Source: Acidobacteriota bacterium (GTDB lineage: Bacteria > Acidobacteriota > Terriglobia > Bryobacterales > Bryobacteraceae). From it: a stretch of DNA of 34,031 bases. The stretch lies in the NCBI GenBank assembly GCA_016871115.1, contig VFZP01000016.1, positions 1 through 34,031 on the forward strand, in the 5' to 3' direction. Below the pieces are notes generated by a model. That model searched no databases and was not told the DNA's origin. It saw only the letters and a list, made by a program, of their open reading frames with translations. Each line of letters starts with the position of its first letter. The stretch's first letter is position 1. The position numbers and the translations under genes were made by a program. This document shows positions 1 to 8,865 of this stretch, one piece after another.

Positions 1-1369
1 CCTCTGTCAACTCCGCTACGCCCGCCGCCACCGACGGCGCGTGGCAAATCGCATGGAGCAGTTGAAACCCCGACGCCGTCAGTTCCAGCGGTCCCAGCCA
101 CGCGTCACCCTTGGGCAGTATCGTCGTCGACCGCCCAGGCAACTTCGGCGCAAACGGCTCGTCCTGCGCAAACAACGCCGTGCATCCCGGCGTCAGGCGC
201 AAGCACATGTTCGCCACATCCTCGGCTGGCGTGCGCTGCACGCGCATCGCGCGATCCAGGTCAGACCGGTGCATCGTCTCCCAACGCGGCCCGGGCACCA
301 CAACAGTACGCACCGTACGCCCATCGCCGCCCGCCACCATCACCACCGCCTGGCAAATCCCCACGATGCCCTGCGCCTTGAGGTGCTCATGCAAATGCTG
401 CGCGGCTTCTTCAAGACCAGCGCCCCCATCAAGCACACGCGCGTAGTTCGTCGCAAACGCGCGCGCATCGCCATTCTTCTCCTGCACCGTCACCAGCACG
501 TCGCCCGCGGGAATGGCGGCGCGCACGCACTGTTCCAGAGGCATATCGTCAAGCGGGTAATCGCTCAGAAAGATCGCGCGGCCGCCGGGTGTCAAATGCT
601 CCGGCACTGCCGCCAGCAACCGCAGCGCGGTCTCATCGCCCCGCGCGCCGCCGTGTAGATACACAATCTCGCGGTCCGGTTCCGTGCTCGGGCAGAACGG
701 CGGCTGGCACACGATCAGACCGAACCGCACCGCGCCGACCGGCGCAAAGTCCGCGCCCTCAGCCAACTCCACATTTGTAATTCCGTTCACCGCGGCGTTG
801 AAGCGCGACAACGCGAGCGCACGCGAATTGATGTCGGTGGCGACAACCCGTTCTGCCGCCGACGCGGTGGACAGCGCCAGAATGCCGCAGCCGCAGCCGA
901 CATCGAGAGCCGCGCCAATCCGCACCTGCGGATAACTGGCGCGCGCCAGAATACAAGAGGTACCGCCCGCGCCCATCACCGCATCCGGGTGGCTGTCGAG
1001 TGCGTCGCTGAACAGGTAGAGATCGTTGAGAATCTCAAGCTTGAACGCGCACGTCCACCGGCCCGCGGCCTCCTGCACCGCCTTTGCCGCCGTCAACGTA
1101 TCGCACAGATCCGCGCCCAACAACGCCAGCAACTCCGCCGGCGTGAGCGGGCCGCCTGCCATAAAAAACCGCGCCGCGAGCGCCGCCGGCTCTTCCGACT
1201 CGCGCGCCGCCCACGCGAGCGCCACGCGGCGCATGTGCGGGGCCAGCAGCGGATGAAACTCGGTCAGCGTCGATAGGTATTCGTTGTGGAACCCAATCGC
1301 CCGCGGCCGCGCGGAGAGTCGGGCGAGCCGTTCCGGCGGCGGGCTAGCGAGGCGATCGATACCGGGCAA
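1..1369 (-). CDS. Class I SAM-dependent methyltransferase, 3' end cut by window edge
   Basis: This gene is not in the ORF track because it has no stop inside the window. I translated it by hand: the minus frame stays open from about 1393 to base 1, giving at least 455 residues. It carries a SAM-binding motif I (DVGCGCGILAL, about residue 156) followed by an acidic strand end (VVATDIN). A motif IV of the form QPPF (about residue 222) resembles the NPPY/NPPF active-site loop of N5-glutamine and N6-adenine methyltransferases. The roughly 150-residue N-terminal region resembles the extra domain of long PrmC-like methyltransferases. The likely start is TTG 1369 or GTG 1393, both inside the end of hpnD, so the gene is probably translationally coupled to the hopanoid operon. 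No ribosome binding site settles the choice. The substrate is unknown: a hopanoid, a protein or an RNA are all possible. Confidence 0.8.
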   Translation of the reverse strand, partial: MPGIDRLASPPPERLARLSARPRAIGFHNEYLSTLTEFHPLLAPHMRRVALAWAARESEEPAALAARFFMAGGPLTPAELLALLGADLCDTLTAAKAVQEAAGRWTCAFKLEILNDLYLFSDALDSHPDAVMGAGGTSCILARASYPQVRIGAALDVGCGCGILALSTASAAERVVATDINSRALALSRFNAAVNGITNVELAEGADFAPVGAVRFGLIVCQPPFCPSTEPDREIVYLHGGARGDETALRLLAAVPEHLTPGGRAIFLSDYPLDDMPLEQCVRAAIPAGDVLVTVQEKNGDARAFATNYARVLDGGAGLEEAAQHLHEHLKAQGIVGICQAVVMVAGGDGRTVRTVVVPGPRWETMHRSDLDRAMRVQRTPAEDVANMCLRLTPGCTALFAQDEPFAPKLPGRSTTILPKGDAWLGPLELTASGFQLLHAICHAPSVAAGVAELTE

Positions 1370-2240
1370 GTGCGTTGCCCGAGGGCACCGCACCCACTAT
1401 CCCGCGCGCGACGAGGCCGAGCTTTTCCAGCGTCGACAATCGAATGCGCTCGCCCAGTACTTCGTAGCGGTGCGCCGCGATCCGCGTGAGCAGCCGCGAG
1501 TAGATCTCAATCAGCGCCCACAGCGACGCCCCGCACGACGGGTCTACGAGTTCGATCAGCGGCCGCGACTCATCGTAGTAACCCCGCGCCCGCGCGCCGT
1601 AATCCTCCAGCAGCGCCCGCAACGCCGGCGTCAACGCCGCTCCGCCGAAGTCCGTCTCGCTCACGCCATGCCGCGCGCGATCCTCGGCCGGAAAGTAGAT
1701 CCGCCCCAACCGGTAGTCCTCTCCCGCATCGCGCAGAATGTTGGTGAGCTGAAACGCAATCCCGCACTTCTCCGCCAGTTCCAACGCGTGTTCCCCGCCC
1801 CGGTAGCCGAAGATGTGCATCACGCACAGCCCCGCCAGGGACGCCACTTGATAACAATAGCGGTAGAGTTCATCGAACGCCGCAAAGCGCGTGCGCACCA
1901 AGTCCGAACTCACGCCGTCGATCATGTCGTGCAAATACTGGTGCGGAATCCGGTAACGCCGCACCGTATCCACGAACGCCGGCCACCGCGGCCCGTCAAC
2001 GCCACGCCCGTCTAGCGCCGCCGTCATCTCCGCGCGCCACGCTTCGAGCGCCTCGGCCTTCGCGCCCGGCTCATCGCTCAAATCGTCGCAGTGCCGCATG
2101 AACGCATAGATCGCGCACAACGAATCGCGCCGGGCGTGGTCCAGCAGCACAAATGCGTAGTAGAAGTTCTTCGCCCGCACCCGCGTCACCGCGCGGACGT
2201 GCGCGTACGACTCTGCTAAGCCGCGGCTGCCCATGCCCAC
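1344..2240 (-). CDS. hpnD: HpnD, presqualene diphosphate synthase
   Basis: The 298-residue product is a trans-isoprenyl diphosphate synthase of the squalene/phytoene synthase family. Both aspartate-rich metal-binding motifs are visible: DDLSDE (about residue 51) and the second motif in NILRDAGED. The latter is followed by RIYFP, as is typical of the family. HpnD condenses two farnesyl diphosphates to presqualene diphosphate, which HpnC then converts to hydroxysqualene. Assignment to HpnD rather than HpnC rests on the DAGED second motif and on the position downstream of hpnC. The first codons overlap the end of hpnC by 25 bases. ATG 2240 and ATG 2234 are both possible starts. The 3' end overlaps the start of the methyltransferase gene. 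Confidence 0.93.
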   Translation of the reverse strand: MGMGSRGLAESYAHVRAVTRVRAKNFYYAFVLLDHARRDSLCAIYAFMRHCDDLSDEPGAKAEALEAWRAEMTAALDGRGVDGPRWPAFVDTVRRYRIPHQYLHDMIDGVSSDLVRTRFAAFDELYRYCYQVASLAGLCVMHIFGYRGGEHALELAEKCGIAFQLTNILRDAGEDYRLGRIYFPAEDRARHGVSETDFGGAALTPALRALLEDYGARARGYYDESRPLIELVDPSCGASLWALIEIYSRLLTRIAAHRYEVLGERIRLSTLEKLGLVARGIVGAVPSGNALARYRSPR

Positions 2241-3133
2241 CGCACTAATGACCCGATCAGCAGCGCCACCCGCTCCACCTTGCCGGTGCGCGGCCGCGTC
2301 GACAACACGTCATAGTCCTGCGCCGCCACTTTGTCCAGAATCTTGAGGCCGCCACGATTGAACAGCTCCAGATCGAGCGCCAGCCGCCGGTCCACCGTGC
2401 GCGCCAGCGGCAATCCCACGGCGAACAGCTCACGCGTGCCCGCCACCAGTTCCGCCATCGCCGCGCGAAAACCCGGCGTCGAGCGCCGCGCCAACACATC
2501 CGCTTCGCTCGCACCATGCTTGCGCAGCACACCGAGCGGAATGTAGATGCGGTCCTTGCCGAGGTCCACCGAAACATCCTGCCAGAAGTTCGCCAGTTGC
2601 AGCCCGGTGCACGTCGCATCGGACATGCGCTGCCGCTCTGCATCCCGATACCCGCCCAGATACAGCACCAGCCGCCCGACCGGATTCGCCGAGTAGCGGC
2701 AATAGCCGTACACGTCATCGAGCGTCTCATAGCGCGTGACGGTTTGGTCGTGCACAAACGCGCGGATCAGGTCGAAGAAGGGCTCAGACGGCAGTTCGTG
2801 GCGCATAACGGTGTCGCGCAGCGCCACGAATACCGGATGCGCCGCCTCGCGCGATTCATACAAACGCGCCGTCTCCCCACGCCACCACTCCAGCAACCGC
2901 AGGCTCTCCTGCGTGTCGCCGATCTCATCGCCCAGATCGTCCGCCCAACGACAGAACGAATAGACGTTATAGAAATCCTGGTGCAGATGTTTGGGCAACA
3001 GAAAGCTGACCACATGAAAATTCTCGTAATGATGCGTCGCCAGCCACCGCGTATAGGCAATCGACTCGTGCGGCGTCCACACGCCGCCCATCGCCGCCCG
3101 GTCCGCCACAAAGTCTTTCGGCTGGAGAAACAC
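2216..3133 (-). CDS. hpnC: HpnC, hydroxysqualene synthase
   Basis: The 305-residue product belongs to the squalene/phytoene synthase family. Motifs seen are CRWADDLGDE (first aspartate-rich motif), CRYSANPVGRLVL, and NFWQDVSVDL followed by KDRIYIP (second motif). The DVSVD form and the NPVGR segment are typical of HpnC. In the HpnCDE route, HpnC converts presqualene diphosphate to hydroxysqualene, which HpnE reduces to squalene. The start is GTG 3133, one base after the TAA of the upstream dehydrogenase. An internal ATG (MGGVWTPHES) is an alternative start. No hpnE lies next to it in the visible part of the operon. Confidence 0.93.
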   Translation of the reverse strand: MFLQPKDFVADRAAMGGVWTPHESIAYTRWLATHHYENFHVVSFLLPKHLHQDFYNVYSFCRWADDLGDEIGDTQESLRLLEWWRGETARLYESREAAHPVFVALRDTVMRHELPSEPFFDLIRAFVHDQTVTRYETLDDVYGYCRYSANPVGRLVLYLGGYRDAERQRMSDATCTGLQLANFWQDVSVDLGKDRIYIPLGVLRKHGASEADVLARRSTPGFRAAMAELVAGTRELFAVGLPLARTVDRRLALDLELFNRGGLKILDKVAAQDYDVLSTRPRTGKVERVALLIGSLVRWAWAAAA

Positions 3134-3134
3134 C

Positions 3135-4172
3135 TTACGGGATGATAGCGGTTTTCAGATGCCCGTTGTGGCTCATCAGGTGGCGCATCACTTCGAGGAG
3201 GTTCTCGAGCGGCTCCACGCGATTCACGAAATCCTTCGCCGTGATCTCGCCGCGGCTCACCGAATCGAGCGCCGCCTTCACGTGCCGGGGTGTGAAGTGG
3301 AAGCTGGCCTTGCACGTGATTTCCGAATAGTGCAGCAGTTGCGTATCGAGACTCACCACGGTGTTCGACGGGCAACCGCCGAAGAAGTTCACCGTGCCCC
3401 CGCGCCGCACCATCCGCACCGCCTGTTCCCAGATCTCCGGCACGCCAACGGCTTCAATCGCGACGTCAACGCCGTGCCCGCCCGTGAGGCGCCGCACTTC
3501 GCTCACAATGTCGTTGCCGTCGCTCACCAGCACGTCGTCCGCGCCCAACCGCGCCGCGCGGTCCGCCTGCGCCTTGCGGCGGCCAATCGCAATCACGCGC
3601 GCGCCGCGCACTTTGGCCAGGCGCACAAACATCATGCCGATCGGCCCGAGGCCGATCACGGCAATCGTATCGTCCGGGCGCAGATTGGTTTCCTCCAGCC
3701 CGCGCATCACGCACGCCAGCGGCTCAGAAAGCGCGGCGTCCTGATAGCTCACGTGCTCGGGAATGACGTAAGTGTTCTTCTCCACGATGCGCGCTGGCAA
3801 CCGCACGTATTCGGCGTAGGCCCCGTTGTTGAACAACAGGTCCTCGCACAAATTCTCGTTGTTCTTCCGGCAATAAAAACAGTCGCCGCACGGCGCTGAA
3901 TTCGCCGCTACAACACGCTGCCCGACGCGAAAATTCGTCACCGCCGACCCCACCGCCACCACGTCGCCCGCCAACTCATGGCCGAACAACGCAGGCGGCA
4001 CGATCATGCGGGCATGATAGCCGCGCCGAAAGACCTTCACGTCGGTACCGCACGTTAGCGCGGCCTTGACGCGCACCAGAATGTCACCGGGTTCAATGGA
4101 GGGTACTGCAACAGGCTCAACCTTAAGGTCCTCCTTGCCGTATAGTACCGCCGCCATCATTTTTTGTGTCAC
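3135..4172 (-). CDS. Zinc-dependent medium-chain alcohol/sorbitol dehydrogenase-like protein (second of two)
   Basis: This is a 345-residue medium-chain dehydrogenase/reductase. The catalytic zinc ligands are visible as CGTD, GHELAG and a downstream SEPLAC glutamate region. The structural zinc lobe is CGDCFYCRKNNENLC, with four cysteines in the usual spacing. The Rossmann motif is GLGPIGMM (about residue 177), so it should use NAD(P)H. Its start (GTG 4172) shares a base with the stop of the preceding dehydrogenase, and hpnC begins one base after its stop. This places it firmly within the hopanoid operon. ATG 4160 is an alternative start. The substrate cannot be read from sequence. A role in processing the C5 side chain of bacteriohopanepolyols is an inference from context only. 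Confidence 0.9.
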   Translation of the reverse strand: MTQKMMAAVLYGKEDLKVEPVAVPSIEPGDILVRVKAALTCGTDVKVFRRGYHARMIVPPALFGHELAGDVVAVGSAVTNFRVGQRVVAANSAPCGDCFYCRKNNENLCEDLLFNNGAYAEYVRLPARIVEKNTYVIPEHVSYQDAALSEPLACVMRGLEETNLRPDDTIAVIGLGPIGMMFVRLAKVRGARVIAIGRRKAQADRAARLGADDVLVSDGNDIVSEVRRLTGGHGVDVAIEAVGVPEIWEQAVRMVRRGGTVNFFGGCPSNTVVSLDTQLLHYSEITCKASFHFTPRHVKAALDSVSRGEITAKDFVNRVEPLENLLEVMRHLMSHNGHLKTAIIP

Positions 4173-5227
4173 TAGAGCAACCTCTGTGGCTGAACTATTA
4201 TTTTCAAAGATTTAGCATCCGGATGCAACGCGAGTGCAACACCACGCTCAAATTCGTCGAGAGGAATCCGATCCGAGATCAGTTCCTCCACGCGCAAATC
4301 ACCACTGAAGACCAAGCGGGCAGACTCCTTCTGTAGGTCAACCGAGGCGCTGTAGGACCCCAGCAGCACCCGCTCACCCAAACAGATGTCGGCACCAGAC
4401 AACTCGATACGCTCTTTATCGGAGGTTTGGGCGAATAGCAGAATACGCGCCCCTGGCCGCGACGACCGGACCGCCTCTTCTACCAACCCGCGTGCCGATA
4501 CCGCCGAGACCACGAGGTCCACGCCGCGTCCGCCCGTCAATTCTTTTGCCAGTTGAGCTACGTTCACGTCGCGCGGGTCCCACGCCTCGGCCGCACCCAT
4601 GGAAACCGACAACTCGCGGCGATGCGGGATGGTATCCGTGGCAATCACGCGGCGCCCGCGCAGCGCCAGCATTCGCGTGAAGATCAATCCGATCGGCCCC
4701 TGCCCCTGCACCAGCACGGTATCGCCCGCGCGAGGCTCGATCAGTTCCACACCCTTCAGAATTGTGTTCACCGGCTCCACGAAGCAAGCCTGGTCATAGC
4801 TGACGCCGTCCGGGATCTTCTCCACGCCGCGCCGCACAATCCAGTCCATGACGCGCACATATTGCGCAAAGCCGCCACCGGCCGGTTCAAAGCCCGCCGT
4901 GATGCCCACCTTCTTATAAACGGGGCACTGGGCGTACAATTTCCGTTCGCAGAAGAAACAATGGAGGCACGGGATGTGATGGAAGGCCACCACACGGTCG
5001 CCCACGCGAAAGTTCTCCACGCCTTCGCCCACGGCCGCCACTTCGCCCGCCGTTTCGTGCCCATACACGCGCGGCCCGGGCAGCAGGTTGTACTCGATCT
5101 TTTTGAGGTCCGTGTGGCAGATGCCGCAGCTTTCCACGCGAATCAGGATTTCACCCGCACCCACGGCCGGCACCGGGATGGAGTCCACCTGCACGCGGCT
5201 GTCGCCCACGTAAACCGCCGCGCGCAT
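4172..5227 (-). CDS. Zinc-dependent medium-chain alcohol dehydrogenase-like protein (first of two)
   Basis: The ORF track starts this gene at 5419, but the first 64 residues are an arginine-rich antisense-like read-through of hpnG. The family-typical start is ATG 5227 (MRAAVYVGD), giving 351 residues and a 7-base gap after hpnG. Catalytic zinc motifs are CGICHTD and GHETAGEV with a later EPVNT. The structural zinc motif is CLHCFFCERKLYAQC. The nucleotide-binding motif is GQGPIGLIF. It is clearly diverged from the neighbouring dehydrogenase, so the two probably carry out different steps and are not a recent duplication. The position directly after hpnG (adenosylhopane phosphorylase family) makes ribosylhopane-derived aldehydes plausible substrates. 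That is inference and not shown by the sequence. Confidence 0.9.
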   Translation of the reverse strand: MRAAVYVGDSRVQVDSIPVPAVGAGEILIRVESCGICHTDLKKIEYNLLPGPRVYGHETAGEVAAVGEGVENFRVGDRVVAFHHIPCLHCFFCERKLYAQCPVYKKVGITAGFEPAGGGFAQYVRVMDWIVRRGVEKIPDGVSYDQACFVEPVNTILKGVELIEPRAGDTVLVQGQGPIGLIFTRMLALRGRRVIATDTIPHRRELSVSMGAAEAWDPRDVNVAQLAKELTGGRGVDLVVSAVSARGLVEEAVRSSRPGARILLFAQTSDKERIELSGADICLGERVLLGSYSASVDLQKESARLVFSGDLRVEELISDRIPLDEFERGVALALHPDAKSLKIIVQPQRLL

Positions 5228-5234
5228 GGCCGCA

Positions 5235-5927
5235 CTAGAAGGGGTGAGTGACAAGGTAGTCCCCCAATCTGGCCGTCGCCGTGCGCGCGTGGCCGCCCAG
5301 CCGCACCAGTTGCGGCAAAGCCTTGCCGGGCGAACGCAACGCCGCCCGCAGAATCGGCCCCGTGCGGAAGCGCCCGTCGGCTCCGCGCGCCGCATTGAAG
5401 TCCACGGCCATGTCTTCATGAGCCGTATCGCTCACCACGCGGATGCAATGGAACGGCACACCCAAACGCGCAGCCTCTACCGCGACGCCCGCCGCTTCCA
5501 TCTCCACCACCGAGGCACCGGTAGTCTCATGCAGATACTGTTTCTCGCGCGCAGTTTGAATCACCCGGTCGCCGCTCAAGCATGTCGCGCCAAACTCATC
5601 GGCGGTCAGATACCGCTCGTTTGAATCGGCGTCCAGCACGCGATTGCACACCACAATGTCGGCAATGCGCAACGCCGGGTCCAACGCGCCACAATAGCCA
5701 GTGCTCACCACACGGCTCGGCATCTCTGCCGCAAACGCACACACCGCCGCGGAGGCAAGGCGCGGACCGGGCCCGTTGGCCGCCGCAATCCAGCGCCGCC
5801 GGCCATGCTCGCCGGCTTCGGCGTAGGCCACCGCGCGCGTGCCAGACAAACGCCGCCGGCCCGCCAGTTGGGCGGCCAGCGCGGTCAGTTCGCGAGTCTC
5901 AGCGGCGATCACCAATATCGTCTCCAC
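5235..5927 (-). CDS. hpnG: HpnG-like hopanoid-associated nucleoside phosphorylase
   Basis: The 230-residue protein belongs to the PNP/UDP phosphorylase family. The glycine-rich region STGYCGALDP and the conserved VVEMEAAGVA segment (the nucleoside-binding MExxG-type motif of the family) are visible, followed by RVVSDTAHEDM with its conserved Asp. In hopanoid producers HpnG removes adenine from adenosylhopane to give phosphoribosylhopane. The assignment rests on family plus position between hpnA and hpnC/hpnD. The adenosylhopane-forming radical SAM enzyme HpnH is not in the window. The gene starts 7 bases after the hpnA stop. A general MTA/SAH nucleosidase is the main alternative. Confidence 0.85.
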   Translation of the reverse strand: METILVIAAETRELTALAAQLAGRRRLSGTRAVAYAEAGEHGRRRWIAAANGPGPRLASAAVCAFAAEMPSRVVSTGYCGALDPALRIADIVVCNRVLDADSNERYLTADEFGATCLSGDRVIQTAREKQYLHETTGASVVEMEAAGVAVEAARLGVPFHCIRVVSDTAHEDMAVDFNAARGADGRFRTGPILRAALRSPGKALPQLVRLGGHARTATARLGDYLVTHPF

Positions 5928-5934
5928 GGCATTG

Positions 5935-6918
5935 TCAGTTGTTGCAGTACCCGCGCGCGCGGAACCAATCCACGGCGCGGCGCAGCGCTCCTTCCACCGG
6001 CGCGGCGGAGAATCCCAGTTCCTTCACGGCCTTCACCGGCGTCACAAACATTTTCTTGCGCGCCATGCGGACTCCATCCAGCGGCGCGCGCGGTTCCCAT
6101 CCAGTGAGATGCGCCAGCGCTGTACTGGCAACGCCCGCCGCATACGCCACCACATACGGAATCTGATGTTTCGGCGCAGGCACGCCGCTGAGCTCAGCCA
6201 GCTTTTGAAAGATCTGCGCCAGCGTCAGGTTCTCGCTGCCTAAGATGTAGCGTTCCCCCGGCGTGCCGTGCTCACACGCCAGCAAATGCCCGCGCGCGGT
6301 GTCGCGGACGTCCACCAAATTCAGCCCGGTGTCCACATACGCCGGCATGTTGCCCTTCAGAAAATCGAGAATGATGCGGCCCGTGGGGGTGGGCTTCACG
6401 TCGTGATCTCCCACCGGCGCGGTCGGATTCACGATAATCACCGGAAACCCTTCGCGCGCAAACCGCAGCGCTTCCTGCTCGGCCAGAAACTTTGAGCGCT
6501 TATAAGCGCCCGCCATCTCATAAAGGCCCACCGGCGTACTCTCATCGCCCACGCCGTGATCGGGAATGCCGATGCAACCCACCGTGGACGTGTAGACAAA
6601 CCTCTCGATGCCGGCCACCCGCGATACATTCAGCAGATTGCGCGTGCCCTCTATGTTCGACTCATACAACTCAGCCGGATCTTTCGACCACAACCGGTAA
6701 TCCGCCGCCACGTGATACACCACCCCGCACCCTTCCACCGCGCGCTTCAGCGACGCGGCATCGCGCAAATCGCCCAGCACAATCTCCACGCCGTCGAGGT
6801 CTTTCACGCGCTTGGCATCGCGCGCCAGCACGCGCACGCCCGCGCCTTGATCGAGCAGGTGACGCGCCACGTGCCAGCCGATGAACCCCGTTGCCCCGGT
6901 GATGAGAGTCGGTTTCAA
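5935..6918 (-). CDS. hpnA: HpnA, hopanoid-associated NAD-dependent sugar epimerase-like protein
   Basis: This 327-residue extended short-chain dehydrogenase/epimerase opens with the nucleotide-binding motif TGATGFIGWHVA. It has the catalytic YKRSK motif (YxxxK, about residue 138) with an upstream YTSTVG serine/threonine region. The segments YHVAADYRLW and NPTAPVGDHDVKPTPTG are characteristic of the hopanoid-associated HpnA group. Its exact reaction is not settled; the family name comes from clustering with hopanoid genes. It lies 9 bases after the shc stop and 7 bases before hpnG, so it is co-transcribed with both. Confidence 0.92.
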   Translation of the reverse strand: MKPTLITGATGFIGWHVARHLLDQGAGVRVLARDAKRVKDLDGVEIVLGDLRDAASLKRAVEGCGVVYHVAADYRLWSKDPAELYESNIEGTRNLLNVSRVAGIERFVYTSTVGCIGIPDHGVGDESTPVGLYEMAGAYKRSKFLAEQEALRFAREGFPVIIVNPTAPVGDHDVKPTPTGRIILDFLKGNMPAYVDTGLNLVDVRDTARGHLLACEHGTPGERYILGSENLTLAQIFQKLAELSGVPAPKHQIPYVVAYAAGVASTALAHLTGWEPRAPLDGVRMARKKMFVTPVKAVKELGFSAAPVEGALRRAVDWFRARGYCNN

Positions 6919-6927
6919 GTGGTGTGC

Positions 6928-8865
6928 CTAGGCCGCCTGTTCCCGCGTCTTCAAGAAGCCTGCCAGGGCCATCAACGGAAACGAATCCCGGTACATGTGA
7001 TAGGTGAGATAAAACACCTTGGGGAAGCCCGTGCCCGTGGCCAGGTCCTCGTGCCAGCACCCGTCCGGCCGCTGCGTGTTCACCAGATACTCCACGCCAT
7101 TGTGCAGGCTTTCCGAGGTTGTATCGCCACTAGCAATCAACCCCAGCACCGCCCACGCCGTTTGCGATGCCGTGCTGTGAGCCGCCACAAAGCTGCCCTT
7201 GTCATAGCTGGCGCAACTCTCGCCCCAACCACCGTCCGCATTCTGGACAGACCGCAACCACTCGCCCGCGCGCAACACGTGCGCCTCGCGGTCATCCTCG
7301 CCCGCCGCGCGCAATCCGCGCAGCGCCAGGAACGTTCCGTAAATGTAGGCCACGCCCCAGCGCCCGAACCAACTGCCGTCCGCTTCCTGGTTGCGCCGCA
7401 GGAACTCCACGCCTTTGCGGATCGCGGGCAACGCCGGATTCACGCCGCACTCGCACAACGCCTCCACCACGCGGCCCGTGATGTCCGGGCAGCTTGGATC
7501 GAGCATTGCGTTGTGGTCAGCAAACGGCACGGCGTTCAGAAAGCTCCAATTGTTGTCCACGTCAAACGCGGCCCAGCCGCCGTCAGAACCCTGCATCGCC
7601 AGCAGCCACTGCACGGCGCGATCCATGCACGCGCGCTGCCGCTCCATATGCAATGACCGCGCATGCTTCAACCCCAGCAGCACTTGCGCCGTGTCATCGA
7701 TGTCCGGGTAGAACTCGTTGGCAAACTCGAAGTACCAACCCGAAGGCTCGACGCCCGGCCGCTTGACTGACCAGTCGCCCTTCTGCCGCACTTCCTTCGT
7801 CAGCAGCCAATCGGCCGCGCGATGCATGCCCTTCGATTGATCGAAGCCGGCTTCGCCCAGCGCATACGCCACAATGCCCGTATCCCACACCGGCGAAAAA
7901 CAAGGCTGGAAGAAAAAGTGATGCCCGTCGTCTTTGATCAACGCCTCAAATTGCCGCCGAGCCTCCACGGCCTCGGGATGTTCGGGCGGATAGCCCAGCA
8001 CATCGAGCGCCATCATGAGGTACATCATCGGCGGGTAAATTGCGGCCAATCCATCGGAGTGCTTGGTGCGTTCCAGAATCCAATTCTCAGCCGCCTTGAT
8101 CGCCTTCTGTCGAACTGCCTTCACCGGCAGGCGCTCCACGGCTTTGCTCGACCAGAACTTGAACGCGCGGTCGAGCGACAAAAACAGCGTGCGCCAGCTA
8201 AACAGCCCGTCGCCGTTGGTGAACTCCAGCGGCACGCCCGGCGTGATCAACTCGTCCAGGTTGAAGCCGGCCGGCGCCGGTTTGGGCGCGTGGGCCTGCA
8301 CAATTGCCAGCGGAATCACAATCGCGCGCGTCCACGAGGACATCTCGTAGATCACATCGCGCATCAGCATAATCTCCACGGGCACCACGGGCGCATGCTC
8401 GCGCGGATACAGATCGAACAGCGAGAGATTGATCTTGACGTAGCTGTTGGCCGCCTGCAAGCCGCCCAACGCCAGCACACATTCGCGCAACCGCCGCATC
8501 CGCGCGTCGTCCGGCGAAAGTCCGCCCAGCTTGAGCGCGAAATACGACTTCACACTCGCACTGATCTCGCTCGGCCCATGCGGATAAATATTGAAGCCGC
8601 CGTCAGGCAACTGGCGCGCCAGAATCGCTTCGAGCGCGCGACGGATCCGGCCTGGGTGGAGCGGGTTCCATACGCCGTTCACCGGCGGATGCATCCACAG
8701 CTCCAGCAAAAGATAATCGGCTTCGAGCGTCGTATCGGCGGTCAGATCCCCCCACCAGTACCCGTCCGGATGCTGGCGGTCGAGCAAGGACTGCGCCGAA
8801 CGCTCCATCGCTCGCGCGCTGGCAATTTCCAGCGCGCTATCGGCTAGTTCACAACTGGATCTCAT
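6928..8865 (-). CDS. shc: Squalene-hopene cyclase
   Basis: The 645-residue product has the length expected for squalene-hopene cyclase. The catalytic acid motif appears as DIDDTA (about residue 386; consensus DXDDTA). Several QW repeats are visible, including QGSDGGWAAFD, QEADGSWFGRWG, QNADGGWGESC and QRPDGCWHED. The C-terminal MYRDSFPLMALAGF segment also fits. The enzyme is a monotopic membrane protein that cyclises squalene to hop-22(29)-ene and hopan-22-ol, the core step of hopanoid synthesis. The start codon overlaps the ispH stop by 4 bases (ATGA type), so cyclase and precursor enzyme are translationally coupled. No key residue appears missing. Confidence 0.97.
   Translation of the reverse strand: MRSSCELADSALEIASARAMERSAQSLLDRQHPDGYWWGDLTADTTLEADYLLLELWMHPPVNGVWNPLHPGRIRRALEAILARQLPDGGFNIYPHGPSEISASVKSYFALKLGGLSPDDARMRRLRECVLALGGLQAANSYVKINLSLFDLYPREHAPVVPVEIMLMRDVIYEMSSWTRAIVIPLAIVQAHAPKPAPAGFNLDELITPGVPLEFTNGDGLFSWRTLFLSLDRAFKFWSSKAVERLPVKAVRQKAIKAAENWILERTKHSDGLAAIYPPMMYLMMALDVLGYPPEHPEAVEARRQFEALIKDDGHHFFFQPCFSPVWDTGIVAYALGEAGFDQSKGMHRAADWLLTKEVRQKGDWSVKRPGVEPSGWYFEFANEFYPDIDDTAQVLLGLKHARSLHMERQRACMDRAVQWLLAMQGSDGGWAAFDVDNNWSFLNAVPFADHNAMLDPSCPDITGRVVEALCECGVNPALPAIRKGVEFLRRNQEADGSWFGRWGVAYIYGTFLALRGLRAAGEDDREAHVLRAGEWLRSVQNADGGWGESCASYDKGSFVAAHSTASQTAWAVLGLIASGDTTSESLHNGVEYLVNTQRPDGCWHEDLATGTGFPKVFYLTYHMYRDSFPLMALAGFLKTREQAA

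Noticed and set aside
5228-5419. 64-residue N-terminal extension of the first zinc dehydrogenase
   Set aside because: It reads hpnG in another frame and is Arg/Trp-rich. The family-typical start is ATG 5227.
7822-8847. Plus-strand ORF of 341 residues opposite shc
   Set aside because: It overlaps the squalene-hopene cyclase entirely and shows no family motif.
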